A stretch of 64,000 bases of DNA from Olleya sediminilitoris (GCF_016785945.1 NZ_JAEMEF010000004.1:62001-126000), one strand, 5' to 3'; shown: positions 44,732 through 53,955, counted from the first letter of the stretch. Made by a program: numbers and translations. Notes: generated by a model from the letters alone, not told the origin.

Positions 44732-46687
44732 ATGAAAAAAAACTATCTATTCGTATTAATACTTATTTTTAGCTTATTAGCCTATTCTGGTTATGCGCAA
44801 AGCTTTGATAATGGTGTTTTTATATTAAATGAAGGTATGTTTGGTACAAACACTGCTTCGGTCTCTTTTTTAAATGATTCAGGAACATTAGAAAACGACA
44901 TTTTTGAAACACAAAATCCAGGTCAAGATATTGGGCAATTAGGACAAGGCATGGGATTTGATGGCGATCATGCTTACATCATTGGAAGTGGAAGTAATGA
45001 GATTAATGTTGTAGATCGTGTGACATTTACACACATTGCAACAGTAACAACGGATATTAATAACCCAAGGTATATTGCATTTGATAATGGATTTGGTTAC
45101 ATAACTAATTGGGGAGATCCAGCAGTTACTACAGATGATTATGTTGCTGTCATGGATTTATCTACAAATACTGTCGTAAATACCATACCTGTTATTGAAG
45201 GTCCTGAAAAGATCATTAAAAAGAACAATCAATTGTTTGTAGCACATCAAGGAGGTTATGGTTTTGGTAATTCTGTATCTGTAATTGACTTAGTCGATAA
45301 TAGTGTCTCTCAAATAGTAGTTGGAGATATACCTAATTCTATAATAGCAGATAATGATTATTTGTATGTGCTTTGCGCAGGAAAACCTGGATGGTCAGGA
45401 GATGAAACTTTTGGACAATTATATAAAATTGATTTAAATGATTTTTCTGTCATGAGTATTTTTGATTTTGCAGCGACTGAGCACCCAAATTATTTACAAG
45501 TACAAAATAATAATGCTTTTTACGTGTTGAATAATGATATATATAATTTTAACTTTACAGGAAGTTTACCAACAACTGCTTTTATTGATACATCTGCGCA
45601 AAACGTAACTTTAGCTTATGGTTTATCTTTAATTGATGATACGTTATATTTGGCTGATGCTGAGGATTATGTTAGCAATGGTAAAATTAGAACCTATACA
45701 ACGTCTGGTACATACGAAAATGAATATACCGTTGGGATTATCCCAAATGGAGTTTATAAATATGAAATACCATTAGGTATATATGCGCCTCCTGCTGGGC
45801 AAACAGGTACAACAGCAATAGCACAAGATAGTTCATTGTTTTCAGAATGGGCAACTGGAGCGACTATAACAAGAGGATTAGTAGATATTTCAAATCCATC
45901 TAATAATACATATGCTAGTGTTGGTGATTCAGATTCTGCTTTGGGTATCGCAGACGGAAGTGTTGTGAGTTTAGGAGATGGTGGAGAAGCAATTTTAACA
46001 TTTGATACACCTATTAAAGATGACGAAGGTTTTGATTTTGCTGTATTTGAGAATAGCTTTAGTGATACGTTTTTAGAGTTGGCTTTTGTTGAGGTAAGTT
46101 CAGATGGTGTTAACTATTTTAGGTTCCCTTCGCACAGTCAAACACAAACTGCTACGCAAGTAGTTGGTTTTGGTAATGTAGATGCCACTTATGTAAATAA
46201 TTTAGCAGGAAAATATCGTTCTGGATTTGGTACTCCTTTTGATATTAGCGACATTGAAGCGTCTACTATGTTAGATAAAAATAATATTACACATGTTAAA
46301 ATTATAGATGTAGTAGGATCCATAGATCCTACATATGCAACATACGATTCTTACGGAAATATTATTAACGATCCCTTTTCAACACCTTACGCTTCAAGTG
46401 GATTTGATTTGAATGCTGTTGGAGTTATTAACAGAAACACATTAGGAGTAACTTCTTTTTCAAAAGAAATAAAAATCTCTCTTTTTCCTAATCCTACCAC
46501 GTCACAATTTTATGTTTCAGAAATTGGTTTAATAACTATCTATTCTTCTGAAGGACGTTTGGTTTTAAAGAAAAATGTGGAGTCTACTGATAATCCAGTA
46601 AATATCGAAGATTTAAGCTCAGGAGTTTATATCGTAAATATTACTACTAATAAAGGAAGTGCTACGCTTAAAGTTGTTAAAAAGTAA
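44732..46687 (+). CDS. BtuG-like propeller fused to a sandwich domain with T9SS type A signal
   Basis: A 651-residue protein. Signal peptide to SGYAQ, then a propeller paralogous to the preceding gene (NPRYIAFDNGFGYITNWGD, LFVAHQGGYGFGN, VGDIPNSIIADNDYLYVL). Residues about 350-560 form a separate domain with GDGGEAILTFDTPIKDDEGF and DFAVFENSFSDTFLELAFVE, known in cell-surface proteins. The last 75 residues are a T9SS type A sorting domain (LFPNPTTSQFYVSE to the final TLKVVKK). It would be secreted through the outer membrane rather than lipidated. It may widen B12 capture; whether its promoter is riboswitch-coupled is unclear because a terminator precedes it. Confidence 0.82.
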   Translation: MKKNYLFVLILIFSLLAYSGYAQSFDNGVFILNEGMFGTNTASVSFLNDSGTLENDIFETQNPGQDIGQLGQGMGFDGDHAYIIGSGSNEINVVDRVTFTHIATVTTDINNPRYIAFDNGFGYITNWGDPAVTTDDYVAVMDLSTNTVVNTIPVIEGPEKIIKKNNQLFVAHQGGYGFGNSVSVIDLVDNSVSQIVVGDIPNSIIADNDYLYVLCAGKPGWSGDETFGQLYKIDLNDFSVMSIFDFAATEHPNYLQVQNNNAFYVLNNDIYNFNFTGSLPTTAFIDTSAQNVTLAYGLSLIDDTLYLADAEDYVSNGKIRTYTTSGTYENEYTVGIIPNGVYKYEIPLGIYAPPAGQTGTTAIAQDSSLFSEWATGATITRGLVDISNPSNNTYASVGDSDSALGIADGSVVSLGDGGEAILTFDTPIKDDEGFDFAVFENSFSDTFLELAFVEVSSDGVNYFRFPSHSQTQTATQVVGFGNVDATYVNNLAGKYRSGFGTPFDISDIEASTMLDKNNITHVKIIDVVGSIDPTYATYDSYGNIINDPFSTPYASSGFDLNAVGVINRNTLGVTSFSKEIKISLFPNPTTSQFYVSEIGLITIYSSEGRLVLKKNVESTDNPVNIEDLSSGVYIVNITTNKGSATLKVVKK

Positions 46688-46705
46688 GCCAGATTTAATA
46701 CAAAT

Positions 46706-46736
46706 AAAAGCCTCTAAATTATTTAGAGGCTTTTTT
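46706..46736. terminator. Bidirectional terminator between the T9SS propeller and PP-loop genes
   Basis: Near-perfect hairpin AAAAGCCTCTAAAT/ATTTAGAGGCTTTTTT, with U-tracts usable on both strands. Confidence 0.9.
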
Positions 46737-46759
46737 ATACATTATATTTTAGGAAATTG

Positions 46760-47485
46760 TTAAGGTATTAAATCACAATACCACACACCATAAGTTTCGG
46801 CATCACTTTTACAGACATCATTATCATCGGTTTTAGGTGCTTTGTATTCGCGATATACTTTTTCTCCGATTGTAAACGGTATCGGATTTTTAAAGATTGG
46901 ACCATCAAAACAAAACGTGTGAAATTCTCCATTTTCTCCACAAGGATCGACTCCTTCAGGAAGATTATCTATAAAGTTTTCATCTATAATAGTACCAACA
47001 AAATCTTGGTCAAAATATTTAGAATTTGCACAAACAACAATAGTTTTAAATCCAAGTTTTAAAAATTGAGTCAACAGCTGTTTAGTGTCTTTTTTCCACA
47101 AAGGAAAAACAGCTTCAACATCTAAAGTCGCTAATTGGTTTGTACGATAGGCTTTTAAATCTTCAAGAAAAATATCGCCAAATGCACTATGTGTAAATCC
47201 TTGATTTTTTAAACTAGTCACACTGTCTTGCATGATTTGGTTATAGACTTCCATGGATGGTTGTTCTGGCAACTGTATAAAACTAGCTTTAATATTTAAA
47301 GCTTGGGTTTGTGCTACTAGTAACTCTTGTCTTAAACCATGCATTGTGACACGATTGTAATGAGAGTTTATGGTAGTCACCAATTGGTTGACGCTATAAT
47401 TGTTGTCGTTTAATAAATAATATAATGCTAAAGCAGAATCTTTTCCTGTACTCCAGTTAAAATAGGTTTTGTGTTTCAATAGCAT
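46760..47485 (-). CDS. Dph6-related PP-loop ATP pyrophosphatase
   Basis: A 241-residue PP-loop protein with FNWSTGKDSALALYYLL at the N-terminus (a T-for-G variant of SGGKDS) and the C-terminal blocks LPEGVDPCGENGEFHTFCFD and SAFGDIFLEDLKAYR, characteristic of the diphthine-ammonia ligase-like superfamily. Bacteria lack diphthamide, so the real reaction is an unknown ATP-dependent amidation or thiolation. It abuts the S41 protease gene upstream (3-base gap) and converges on the B12 locus. Similar ATPases occur in B12 uptake loci of Bacteroidota, which I recall but could not check. Confidence 0.82.
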   Translation of the reverse strand: MLLKHKTYFNWSTGKDSALALYYLLNDNNYSVNQLVTTINSHYNRVTMHGLRQELLVAQTQALNIKASFIQLPEQPSMEVYNQIMQDSVTSLKNQGFTHSAFGDIFLEDLKAYRTNQLATLDVEAVFPLWKKDTKQLLTQFLKLGFKTIVVCANSKYFDQDFVGTIIDENFIDNLPEGVDPCGENGEFHTFCFDGPIFKNPIPFTIGEKVYREYKAPKTDDNDVCKSDAETYGVWYCDLIP

Positions 47486-47488
47486 TGG

Positions 47489-48937
47489 TTATTTAAAAAT
47501 GTTAGGCATATCATTAGTATCGATATACATATTATCTTTAAGTATTGTTTTAGAATTAGAACTTTCAATAATTTTAAATTTAGCTTCATTTTGTGTGTTA
47601 CTAAATCTTCCATTACCTGTTAAATGTTGAATAGCTCTAGCTAAAAGTGGTTCGTCTTGTTGTCCTAAAACTCCATAATTAGAAACGGTTTCTTCTAATT
47701 CAATAGTTGGTGTTAGCCCAGCTTCATATTCATAAAAACCATTAGCATTTTCATTTTTACCTACTAAAGGTTGCATAGCCCAAGTATGATTAGGATTTAT
47801 ATTTGATGTGCAAGAATAAGCGCAATCTGGACTATCATATAATGTTATTGAAAATTCGTTTTTCCCACGAGTTGTGTCTCCAATATGTACAACATTAATA
47901 TATGGGTTTAAACCGTTAATTACCAATTCGCTAGCTGAAGCACTACTGCCTTGAGCTAAAATGTAAACTTTATCCAGGTTAAGTGTATTAATAGCTGTTC
48001 CGTCTGATAATTGGTTAACAAAGTTTCTGGTAACATCTTCTTCGCTTAATGCAGCTTGTATTTTATTATTCCAGCGTTGTTTTAAAAACAAATCCGAGGT
48101 GTCTTGACCAGCTATCATACTTGATAAGTTAATTGCAGAGGCAACACTTCCTCCTGGATTATAACGTAAATCTAGAACTAGTTCTTGTATACCTTCGGCT
48201 ACAAATTGTCCAAAAACAGTGTTAAGTTGTTGGTCAAAATTACTTGTAAAACGATTGTACATTAAATAACCAACTTTAATACCATCTACAGTAAAGGTGT
48301 TGCTAATTAATATTGGATTTTCTTCATATACTTGTTTGGTCAGTGTAATTGTTTCGCCTGTTAAAACAAAGTTGTCATTAGCATCCATTTCGGCAAGACC
48401 AATTGTATAGGTGTCGTTGTCAGAAAATAATAAGCTACCAAAATTGTTTTCAGTTAATTGTACACCATCAACACTTAAAAATACATTACCACGTTGTACA
48501 CCATTAGAACTAGCACTTGTGTTTGGTAACACATAATTAACAACTCCAAACACATCAGTTTCGGAAGCGTCAACGAAACCTAAACTAAATTCCATACCGT
48601 TGCTTTTTGACACACCATTTAAAGCATCATTTAGTTCAAAATAATTGTCAACAATCCAGCTAAAACGGTCTTCGTCGGATAAAAGGTTATAAAACAAATC
48701 ATCAGGAGCATCAAAGCTATTTAAATAGGCAGTGTAATCTTCAGAGTTAGAAAATCTATTATCAGCTAAATCTGTAACTTGATCTTGCCAAAAGTACCAA
48801 AGGTTTAATCCTTTCCATACAAAATCTTTAATATCGACATCAGCAATAGTATTATCATCCTGATCTTCAAAACACGCTGTAAAACTAATGGATAATAGTA
48901 ATAGCAAGGCATATGCCCAAGTCTTTTTCATAGTCAT
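47489..48937 (-). CDS. S41-family C-terminal processing peptidase lipoprotein
   Basis: A 482-residue predicted lipoprotein (signal ending ISFTACFEDQDD). A central PDZ-like segment (VNYVLPNTSASSNGVQRGN) is followed by the S41 protease core LVLDLRYNPGGSVASAINL and VYILAQGSSASASELVINGL, where the first serine after SSA is the likely nucleophile. In-frame ATGs at 48937 and 48931 are both possible starts. Substrates of such lipoproteins in Bacteroidota are not known. It is divergent from an ECF sigma operon. Confidence 0.87.
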   Translation of the reverse strand: MTMKKTWAYALLLLLSISFTACFEDQDDNTIADVDIKDFVWKGLNLWYFWQDQVTDLADNRFSNSEDYTAYLNSFDAPDDLFYNLLSDEDRFSWIVDNYFELNDALNGVSKSNGMEFSLGFVDASETDVFGVVNYVLPNTSASSNGVQRGNVFLSVDGVQLTENNFGSLLFSDNDTYTIGLAEMDANDNFVLTGETITLTKQVYEENPILISNTFTVDGIKVGYLMYNRFTSNFDQQLNTVFGQFVAEGIQELVLDLRYNPGGSVASAINLSSMIAGQDTSDLFLKQRWNNKIQAALSEEDVTRNFVNQLSDGTAINTLNLDKVYILAQGSSASASELVINGLNPYINVVHIGDTTRGKNEFSITLYDSPDCAYSCTSNINPNHTWAMQPLVGKNENANGFYEYEAGLTPTIELEETVSNYGVLGQQDEPLLARAIQHLTGNGRFSNTQNEAKFKIIESSNSKTILKDNMYIDTNDMPNIFK

Positions 48938-49007
48938 AATTTAAATTTATCTTTATAAATGTACTTACTTTATTTTATATTGAAAATAAATTGTAACAAA
49001 TTTAATA

Positions 49008-49550
49008 ATGGCTCGTCGTAATAGAAACCAACCAACCAAAATGACACAAACCGAGTTTTTAAATATTGTGATGCCTTTTAAGGACAAGGTCTTTAGATTA
49101 GCCAAACGATTACTTGTGTCTAGAGAAGAAGCAGAAGATGCGACACAAGAAGTTATTTTAAAATTATGGAAAAACAAAGCTAAAATGGAACAGTATAAAA
49201 ACGTTGAAGCGTTTTCCATGACCATGACCAAAAACTTTTGTTTAGATAAGTTAAAATCTAAACAAGCACAAAATTTAAAAATTGTGCATAGTAATTATCA
49301 AGATCATAATGTTGCTTTACAAAAGCAAATTGAAGTTAATGATAGTTTAAAATGGGTCGCAAAAATTATAGAAGATCTACCAGAGCAACAAAAAATGGTA
49401 GTACAATTAAGAGATATAGAACAATATGATAATGACGAAATAGCAAAAATGTTAGACATGAATCCAACAGCTGTTAGAGTCGCATTATCAAGAGCAAGAA
49501 AAGCAATAAGAGAAAAATTAACAAGTACACATAATTATGGTGTTAAATAA
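49008..49550 (+). CDS. RNA polymerase ECF sigma-70 factor
   Basis: A 180-residue sigma factor. Region 2 is EEAEDATQEVILKLWKNKAK then SMTMTKNFCLDKLKSK, and region 4 is LPEQQKMVVQLRDIEQYDND followed by NPTAVRVALSRARKAIREKL. The first 12 residues (MARRNRNQPTKM) are basic, and a second ATG at codon 12 may be the true start. It overlaps the next gene by 14 bases and heads a four-gene operon with two DUF4252 proteins. Confidence 0.9.
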   Translation: MARRNRNQPTKMTQTEFLNIVMPFKDKVFRLAKRLLVSREEAEDATQEVILKLWKNKAKMEQYKNVEAFSMTMTKNFCLDKLKSKQAQNLKIVHSNYQDHNVALQKQIEVNDSLKWVAKIIEDLPEQQKMVVQLRDIEQYDNDEIAKMLDMNPTAVRVALSRARKAIREKLTSTHNYGVK

Positions 49551-50019
49551 TATAGAACAATTACTAGAAAAGTACGAAGATGGCCTGACTACTTTAAAGG
49601 AAGAAGCACAGTTAAAAGACTATTTTAAACAAGAGACTGTTGCACCTCATTTAGAGCATTACAAAGTTATTTTTGGTTACTATATAGCAAATCAACAAGA
49701 AACTTTTACTAAAAACGTACCACTAAACGCTAAAAATAATTATAAAATTAAGTGGTTAAGCGTTGCAGCAGTAGCAGTCTTAATGGTTGGTATATATTTT
49801 AATAGACCTAAAGAAGACACAATAACAGAGGCAGACAGGTTAGCTTATAATCAAGCTAAATCGTATTTAGAGTTGGTGTCCAGAACCTTCAACAAAGGTA
49901 CAGCACAAGTCCATTATTTAGGCGCTATTAACAAAGCAGGCACACAAGTTGACTATTTAAAAGAAATGGAAAACCCAGTAGGTCGCATTTTAAATAATAA
50001 CAAACCCCAAAAACAATAA
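49537..50019 (+). CDS. Putative anti-sigma membrane protein
   Basis: A 160-residue protein with a cytoplasmic N-terminal helix bundle (LLEKYEDGLTTLKEEAQLKD), one transmembrane helix (IKWLSVAAVAVLMVGIYFN) and a short outer domain (RLAYNQAKSYLELVSRTFNK). It overlaps the sigma gene by 14 bases and has the layout of anti-sigma factors, but no zinc motif. The assignment rests on context. Confidence 0.65.
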   Translation: MVLNNIEQLLEKYEDGLTTLKEEAQLKDYFKQETVAPHLEHYKVIFGYYIANQQETFTKNVPLNAKNNYKIKWLSVAAVAVLMVGIYFNRPKEDTITEADRLAYNQAKSYLELVSRTFNKGTAQVHYLGAINKAGTQVDYLKEMENPVGRILNNNKPQKQ

Positions 50020-50042
50020 CATAAATTTTAAAACCCAACACA

Positions 50043-50609
50043 ATGAAAAAATATATAACAATAACAGTATTAGCAATATTATTGATGCCTTTAACAGGAA
50101 TGGCTCAAGACATTTTTGAAAAATATAGTGATGAGGACAAAGTAAGTTACGTCTCAATTAAGCCAAAAATGTTTCAGATGTTGGCTAAAATAGATATTAA
50201 TACAGATGATGCCGAAGCTAAAGCTTACATGGATATGGTAAACAGTATTACTAGCTTTAAAACAATGGCTACAGGAGATAAAACTATAGCAAAAGACATT
50301 ACTAAATGGGTAAGTACACGTAGTGGTACTTTAGAAGAATTAATGGAAGTTAAGGACAATGGTGTTATCATGAAGTTTTATGTAAAAGAAGGTAAAGACA
50401 GTGATCATGTAAGTGAGTTATTAATGTTTATTAATGGTCTAGAGGCTGTAATGAAAGATTCTGAGGTTGAAATTAACGGAGAAAAACGTAGTATCGAAAC
50501 TGTTGTAATATCATTAACAGGAGATATAGATTTAAACCAGATTTCTAAATTAACTCAAAAAATGAATCTTCCAGGAGGAGAGGAGTTAGAAAAGAAAACA
50601 AAAAACTAA
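50043..50609 (+). CDS. DUF4252 protein, copy 1
   Basis: A 188-residue exported protein with signal peptide ending PLTGMAQ. The mature domain, about residues 25-180, includes DIFEKYSDEDKVSYVSIKPK and LLMFINGLEAVMKDSEVEIN, typical of DUF4252. The family is widespread in Bacteroidota as the last genes of ECF sigma operons; its function is unknown. The next gene is a shorter paralogue starting four bases later. Confidence 0.82.
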   Translation: MKKYITITVLAILLMPLTGMAQDIFEKYSDEDKVSYVSIKPKMFQMLAKIDINTDDAEAKAYMDMVNSITSFKTMATGDKTIAKDITKWVSTRSGTLEELMEVKDNGVIMKFYVKEGKDSDHVSELLMFINGLEAVMKDSEVEINGEKRSIETVVISLTGDIDLNQISKLTQKMNLPGGEELEKKTKN

Positions 50610-50613
50610 AACC

Positions 50614-51156
50614 ATGAAAACAACCATCCAATCCATAATAACACTCCTTGCTTTAAGTATTGTTTTAGTAAGTTGTAAAGACCAAAACTCGATACAAACC
50701 TATTTTGTAGACCATCAAGAGTTACCAGCTTTTATGTCTTATGATGTTGCTGCAGATGTTGTAGACTTTTCTAAAGCTAACCTAAGTCCAGATGAGCAAA
50801 AAGCATATCAATCTGTAGATAAATTAGACATTTTAGCTTACCGAATTAAAGACAATAACCTAGAAAGCTATAAAACAGAGTTACAAAAAGCTAAAAAGGT
50901 CTTTAATAACGAAAAGTATGAAGAGTTAATGGAGTTTAAAGACAAAGGTGTTAAAGTAAAAGTTAGCACTTTAGGTAATGAAGATGCAATTGACGAGTTT
51001 TTAGTACTTGCAAGCTCCAATGAGTTTGGATTTACAATTGTTAGAATTTTAGGAGATAACATGAAACCAGAAGAGTTAATTAAATTGACAGATAAGTTAC
51101 AAAATGCAGACATAGATCAAGCACAACTTAAAAGCTTAACTAACTTTTTTAAATAA
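50614..51156 (+). CDS. DUF4252 lipoprotein, copy 2
   Basis: A 180-residue DUF4252 lipoprotein (signal ending LVSCKDQ). It shares the LEELMEVKDNG-like segment of the preceding gene as KYEELMEFKDKGVKVKV, but the mature N-terminus is different. It starts four bases after the upstream stop, so is co-transcribed with the sigma factor. The pair could be a periplasmic/lipidated partner pair. Confidence 0.8.
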   Translation: MKTTIQSIITLLALSIVLVSCKDQNSIQTYFVDHQELPAFMSYDVAADVVDFSKANLSPDEQKAYQSVDKLDILAYRIKDNNLESYKTELQKAKKVFNNEKYEELMEFKDKGVKVKVSTLGNEDAIDEFLVLASSNEFGFTIVRILGDNMKPEELIKLTDKLQNADIDQAQLKSLTNFFK

Positions 51157-51174
51157 TCCTTAATAGAGTTATAA

Positions 51175-51207
51175 AAAAAAGGCTTATCCATTGGATAAGC
51201 CTTTTTT
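51175..51207. terminator. Bidirectional terminator between DUF4252 and the purB operon
   Basis: Stem AAAAAAGGCTTATCC/GGATAAGCCTTTTTT with a three-base loop, usable on both strands. Confidence 0.92.
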
Positions 51208-51208
51208 A

Positions 51209-51412
51209 TTATGTGTTATTTTCTTTTTCAAAAAAATTATCGTCGTAATCTTCAGGTTTTTTAACCATAAAAACGTTAATAATTACTATTAAATAAACCA
51301 AAACATTAATACCAATATAAACAGGATGGCTTAACCAATCTGTTGCTACACCAACTATAAATAATATGGCTGTTACAGTGCAAAGTATTAAAGATGTTTT
51401 GTCATTAAACAT
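51209..51412 (-). CDS. Small two-helix membrane protein
   Basis: A 67-residue protein with two helices (LILCTVTAILFIVGVATDWL and GINVLVYLIVIINVFMV) and an acidic C-terminus (KKPEDYDDNFFEKENNT). It starts two bases below the purB stop, so is co-transcribed with purB. I recognise no family; the length and topology are typical of uncharacterised envelope proteins. Confidence 0.75.
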   Translation of the reverse strand: MFNDKTSLILCTVTAILFIVGVATDWLSHPVYIGINVLVYLIVIINVFMVKKPEDYDDNFFEKENNT

Positions 51413-51414
51413 AA

Positions 51415-52758
51415 TTAGATACCTGTGTAATTACTTGGAGAGATCGCTTTTAATTCGGTTTTAATAGCATCACTTACCTCTAACGTATCAATAAAATTTG
51501 AAATAGAGTTTTTATTAATAGCTTCGTTAGTTCTTGTTAGACCTTTTAAAGCTTCATATGGATTAGGGTAAGCTTCACGTCTTAAAATAGTTTGTATTGC
51601 CTCAGCAACGACAGCCCAATTATTTTCAAGGTCAGCTTCAAATTTAGCTTGGTTTAATAATAATTTCCCTAAACCTTTAAGTGTAGATCCAAAACCAATT
51701 AATGTATGTCCAAAAGGGACACCAACATTACGTAAAACAGTACTATCTGTAAGATCACGTTGCAATCTAGAAATTGGTAATTTTGCAGATAAGTGTGTAA
51801 AAATAGCATTTGCTATACCTAAATTACCTTCACTGTTTTCAAAATCAATAGGATTTACCTTGTGTGGCATTGCACTACTACCAACTTCACCTTTTTTAAT
51901 TTTTTGTTTAAAGTAATCCATAGATACATACGTCCAAATGTCTCTATCTAAATCTATAACAATAGTATTTATGCGTTTTAAACAATCAAATAAAGCAGCC
52001 ATATGGTCATAATGCTCTATTTGTGTCGTTGGAAACGAGTGTTGTAACCCTAGTTTTTCTTGTACAAAAGTACTTCCAAATGCTTTCCAATCAATATTTG
52101 GATAAGCCACTTTATGTGCATTAAAATTACCAGTTGCACCACCAAATTTAGCAGCACTTGGTATATCATTTAATAAATTAAATTGCTCTTCAAGACGTAC
52201 AACAAAGACTTTAATTTCTTTACCTAAACGTGTTGGACTAGCAGGTTGGCCATGTGTTCTGGCTAACATTGGTATGTCTTTCCATTCTTCAGCTAAACGT
52301 TTTAATTCTTTTACAACGTTTAAGTATTCTGGGACATAGGCATCATTCATAGCCTCTTTAATACTTAACGGTATAGCAGTATTGTTAATATCCTGAGAGG
52401 TTAATCCAAAGTGTATAAATTCTTTATAATCACTTAAACCTAAAGCATCAAATTGCTCTTTAATAAAATATTCAACCGCTTTAACATCATGGTTGGTTAC
52501 TTTTTCTATATCTTTAATAGCCTGAGCATTTTCAGTGCTAAAAGATTTGTAAATGTCGCGTAAAGCTTCAAATTTACTTTTATCTATAGATTCTAGTTGA
52601 GGTAATGGTACTTCACACAAAGCAATAAAGTATTCAATTTCTACTAAAACGCGATACTTGATTAAAGCTTCTTCAGAGAAAAAATCTTGTAATTTTTCAA
52701 TTTTATTACGGTAACGACCATCAATTGGTGAGATGGCATTAAGTTGATTTAAAGACAT
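51415..52758 (-). CDS. purB: Adenylosuccinate lyase
   Basis: A 447-residue enzyme of the fumarase/aspartase superfamily. The signature loop is GSSAMPHKVNPIDFENSEGN, the catalytic-histidine region is ARTHGQPASPTRLGKEIKVF, and the N-terminus is MSLNQLNAISPIDGRYRNKI as in PurB. It cleaves SAICAR and adenylosuccinate, releasing fumarate, in purine synthesis. It is followed by a small membrane protein gene two bases away; a HEAT-like gene lies upstream in the same direction, 92 bases away. Confidence 0.97.
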   Translation of the reverse strand: MSLNQLNAISPIDGRYRNKIEKLQDFFSEEALIKYRVLVEIEYFIALCEVPLPQLESIDKSKFEALRDIYKSFSTENAQAIKDIEKVTNHDVKAVEYFIKEQFDALGLSDYKEFIHFGLTSQDINNTAIPLSIKEAMNDAYVPEYLNVVKELKRLAEEWKDIPMLARTHGQPASPTRLGKEIKVFVVRLEEQFNLLNDIPSAAKFGGATGNFNAHKVAYPNIDWKAFGSTFVQEKLGLQHSFPTTQIEHYDHMAALFDCLKRINTIVIDLDRDIWTYVSMDYFKQKIKKGEVGSSAMPHKVNPIDFENSEGNLGIANAIFTHLSAKLPISRLQRDLTDSTVLRNVGVPFGHTLIGFGSTLKGLGKLLLNQAKFEADLENNWAVVAEAIQTILRREAYPNPYEALKGLTRTNEAINKNSISNFIDTLEVSDAIKTELKAISPSNYTGI

Positions 52759-52850
52759 AAAAATAGTTGTTTTTTAACAAGCTATAAATATAGTTTTTTT
52801 AACTATAAGACTAAAGGATTACACTTTAAGAATTTAACAAATATTAAAAC

Positions 52851-53414
52851 CTATACCTTCAGTTTTTTAAAGATATGTTTAGCTCTTGCTTTAAAAGCAG
52901 CACTTTGACTAGTAAAATCGCGCTGTAAAATTTGCACCAATTCAGGATGTATCCAATCGTAATCTTGACCAAATAAATATAAAGTAGTCATACTGTAAGC
53001 TTTTGGAGCCACTTTACAATCATTAATTAACCAATCAAAACAAGCTTCAATAATTTTTTCTTGATGTATCGGAAGCAAGGCCTTTTTTAATTTTGAAGGC
53101 GAGTTTCCATAGTAAGCTTTAGCAATATATTCGCAGATTTTTGCGACAGGTCTTTCTGCCGAATCTAAATGCACTAAACCCATTTGGTCTGTAAACTTAT
53201 CTAAGTATGGGATGATGGCTTCAAGATTTTCGCCACACATAAACTCTAAAATCCAAGCGGCTCTTGCAGATATTTTGTCATCTACTTTAAATAGAATATC
53301 AAGGGTTTTTGGTATTAGTTCACTGTCGTTTAATAGCATTTTTGCATAATACAAGCGTTTTTCTCTCGAGTGATTTACATAATTTAATTCTTGATATAAA
53401 GCGTCAGTACTCAA
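52851..53414 (-). CDS. HEAT-like alpha-helical repeat protein, unknown function
   Basis: A 187-residue all-helical protein with recognisable HEAT-like pairs, for example KVDDKISARAAWILEFMCGE and AKHIFKKLKV at the end. It starts at TTG (53414); there is no ATG nearby in frame. Homologues in Flavobacteriaceae are sometimes labelled adenylosuccinate lyase, which the sequence does not support. It is divergent from the haem-binding protein gene. Confidence 0.68.
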   Translation of the reverse strand: MSTDALYQELNYVNHSREKRLYYAKMLLNDSELIPKTLDILFKVDDKISARAAWILEFMCGENLEAIIPYLDKFTDQMGLVHLDSAERPVAKICEYIAKAYYGNSPSKLKKALLPIHQEKIIEACFDWLINDCKVAPKAYSMTTLYLFGQDYDWIHPELVQILQRDFTSQSAAFKARAKHIFKKLKV

Positions 53415-53450
53415 AGATTTACTATTTTTAAAACCTAAAAATAGCTAAAA

Positions 53451-53924
53451 ATGAAAATACTTAAAAAGTTAGGACTTCTTTTATTAATACTTTTTGTGAT
53501 TGCACAGTTTTTTTCTCCTGAAAAAAACGAAGGAAACACAGAGGATCTATCCGCTTTTTTAACCGAAACTAAGCCAAGTCCAGAGGTTCAAAAAATATTA
53601 GAAACCACATGTTTTGACTGCCACAGTAGTCATACTAACTATCCATGGTATGATAAAATTACACCTGTTAATTATTGGTTAGCAGAACATGTTGAAGATG
53701 GTCGTAAACATTTAGATTTTTCTAAATGGTCTGACTATTCAGTAAAAAGAAAAGACCATAAATTTGAAGAAATAGCTGAAGAAGTAGAAGAACATAAAAT
53801 GCCTTTACCAAGTTATACGTGGACGCATTCAGAAGCAAATTTAACCCAAGATCAAATTAAAGCTATAGTAGATTGGGTTAACCAAGTCAGAGTAGGCTAT
53901 GCGTTAGCGCCAAAAGCACAGTAG
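53451..53924 (+). CDS. Haem-binding domain protein with one CxxCH motif
   Basis: A 157-residue protein with an N-terminal signal anchor (LGLLLLILFVIAQFFSP). The c-type haem motif CFDCH is at residues 54-58, in a block typical of the Bacteroidota haem-binding domain: CFDCHSSHTNYPWYDKITP then NYWLAEHVEDGRKHLDFS. It is expected to sit in the periplasm as a small electron carrier or sensor. It is followed 31 bases later by a glycosyltransferase gene. Confidence 0.87.
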   Translation: MKILKKLGLLLLILFVIAQFFSPEKNEGNTEDLSAFLTETKPSPEVQKILETTCFDCHSSHTNYPWYDKITPVNYWLAEHVEDGRKHLDFSKWSDYSVKRKDHKFEEIAEEVEEHKMPLPSYTWTHSEANLTQDQIKAIVDWVNQVRVGYALAPKAQ

Positions 53925-53955
53925 TACCAATTAATAATCCGTAAAAATCCCTCAT

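Noticed and set aside
48965-49231. A minus-strand frame opposite the second ECF sigma gene.
   Set aside because: It is antisense to clear sigma region 2 coding sequence and has low complexity and no family.
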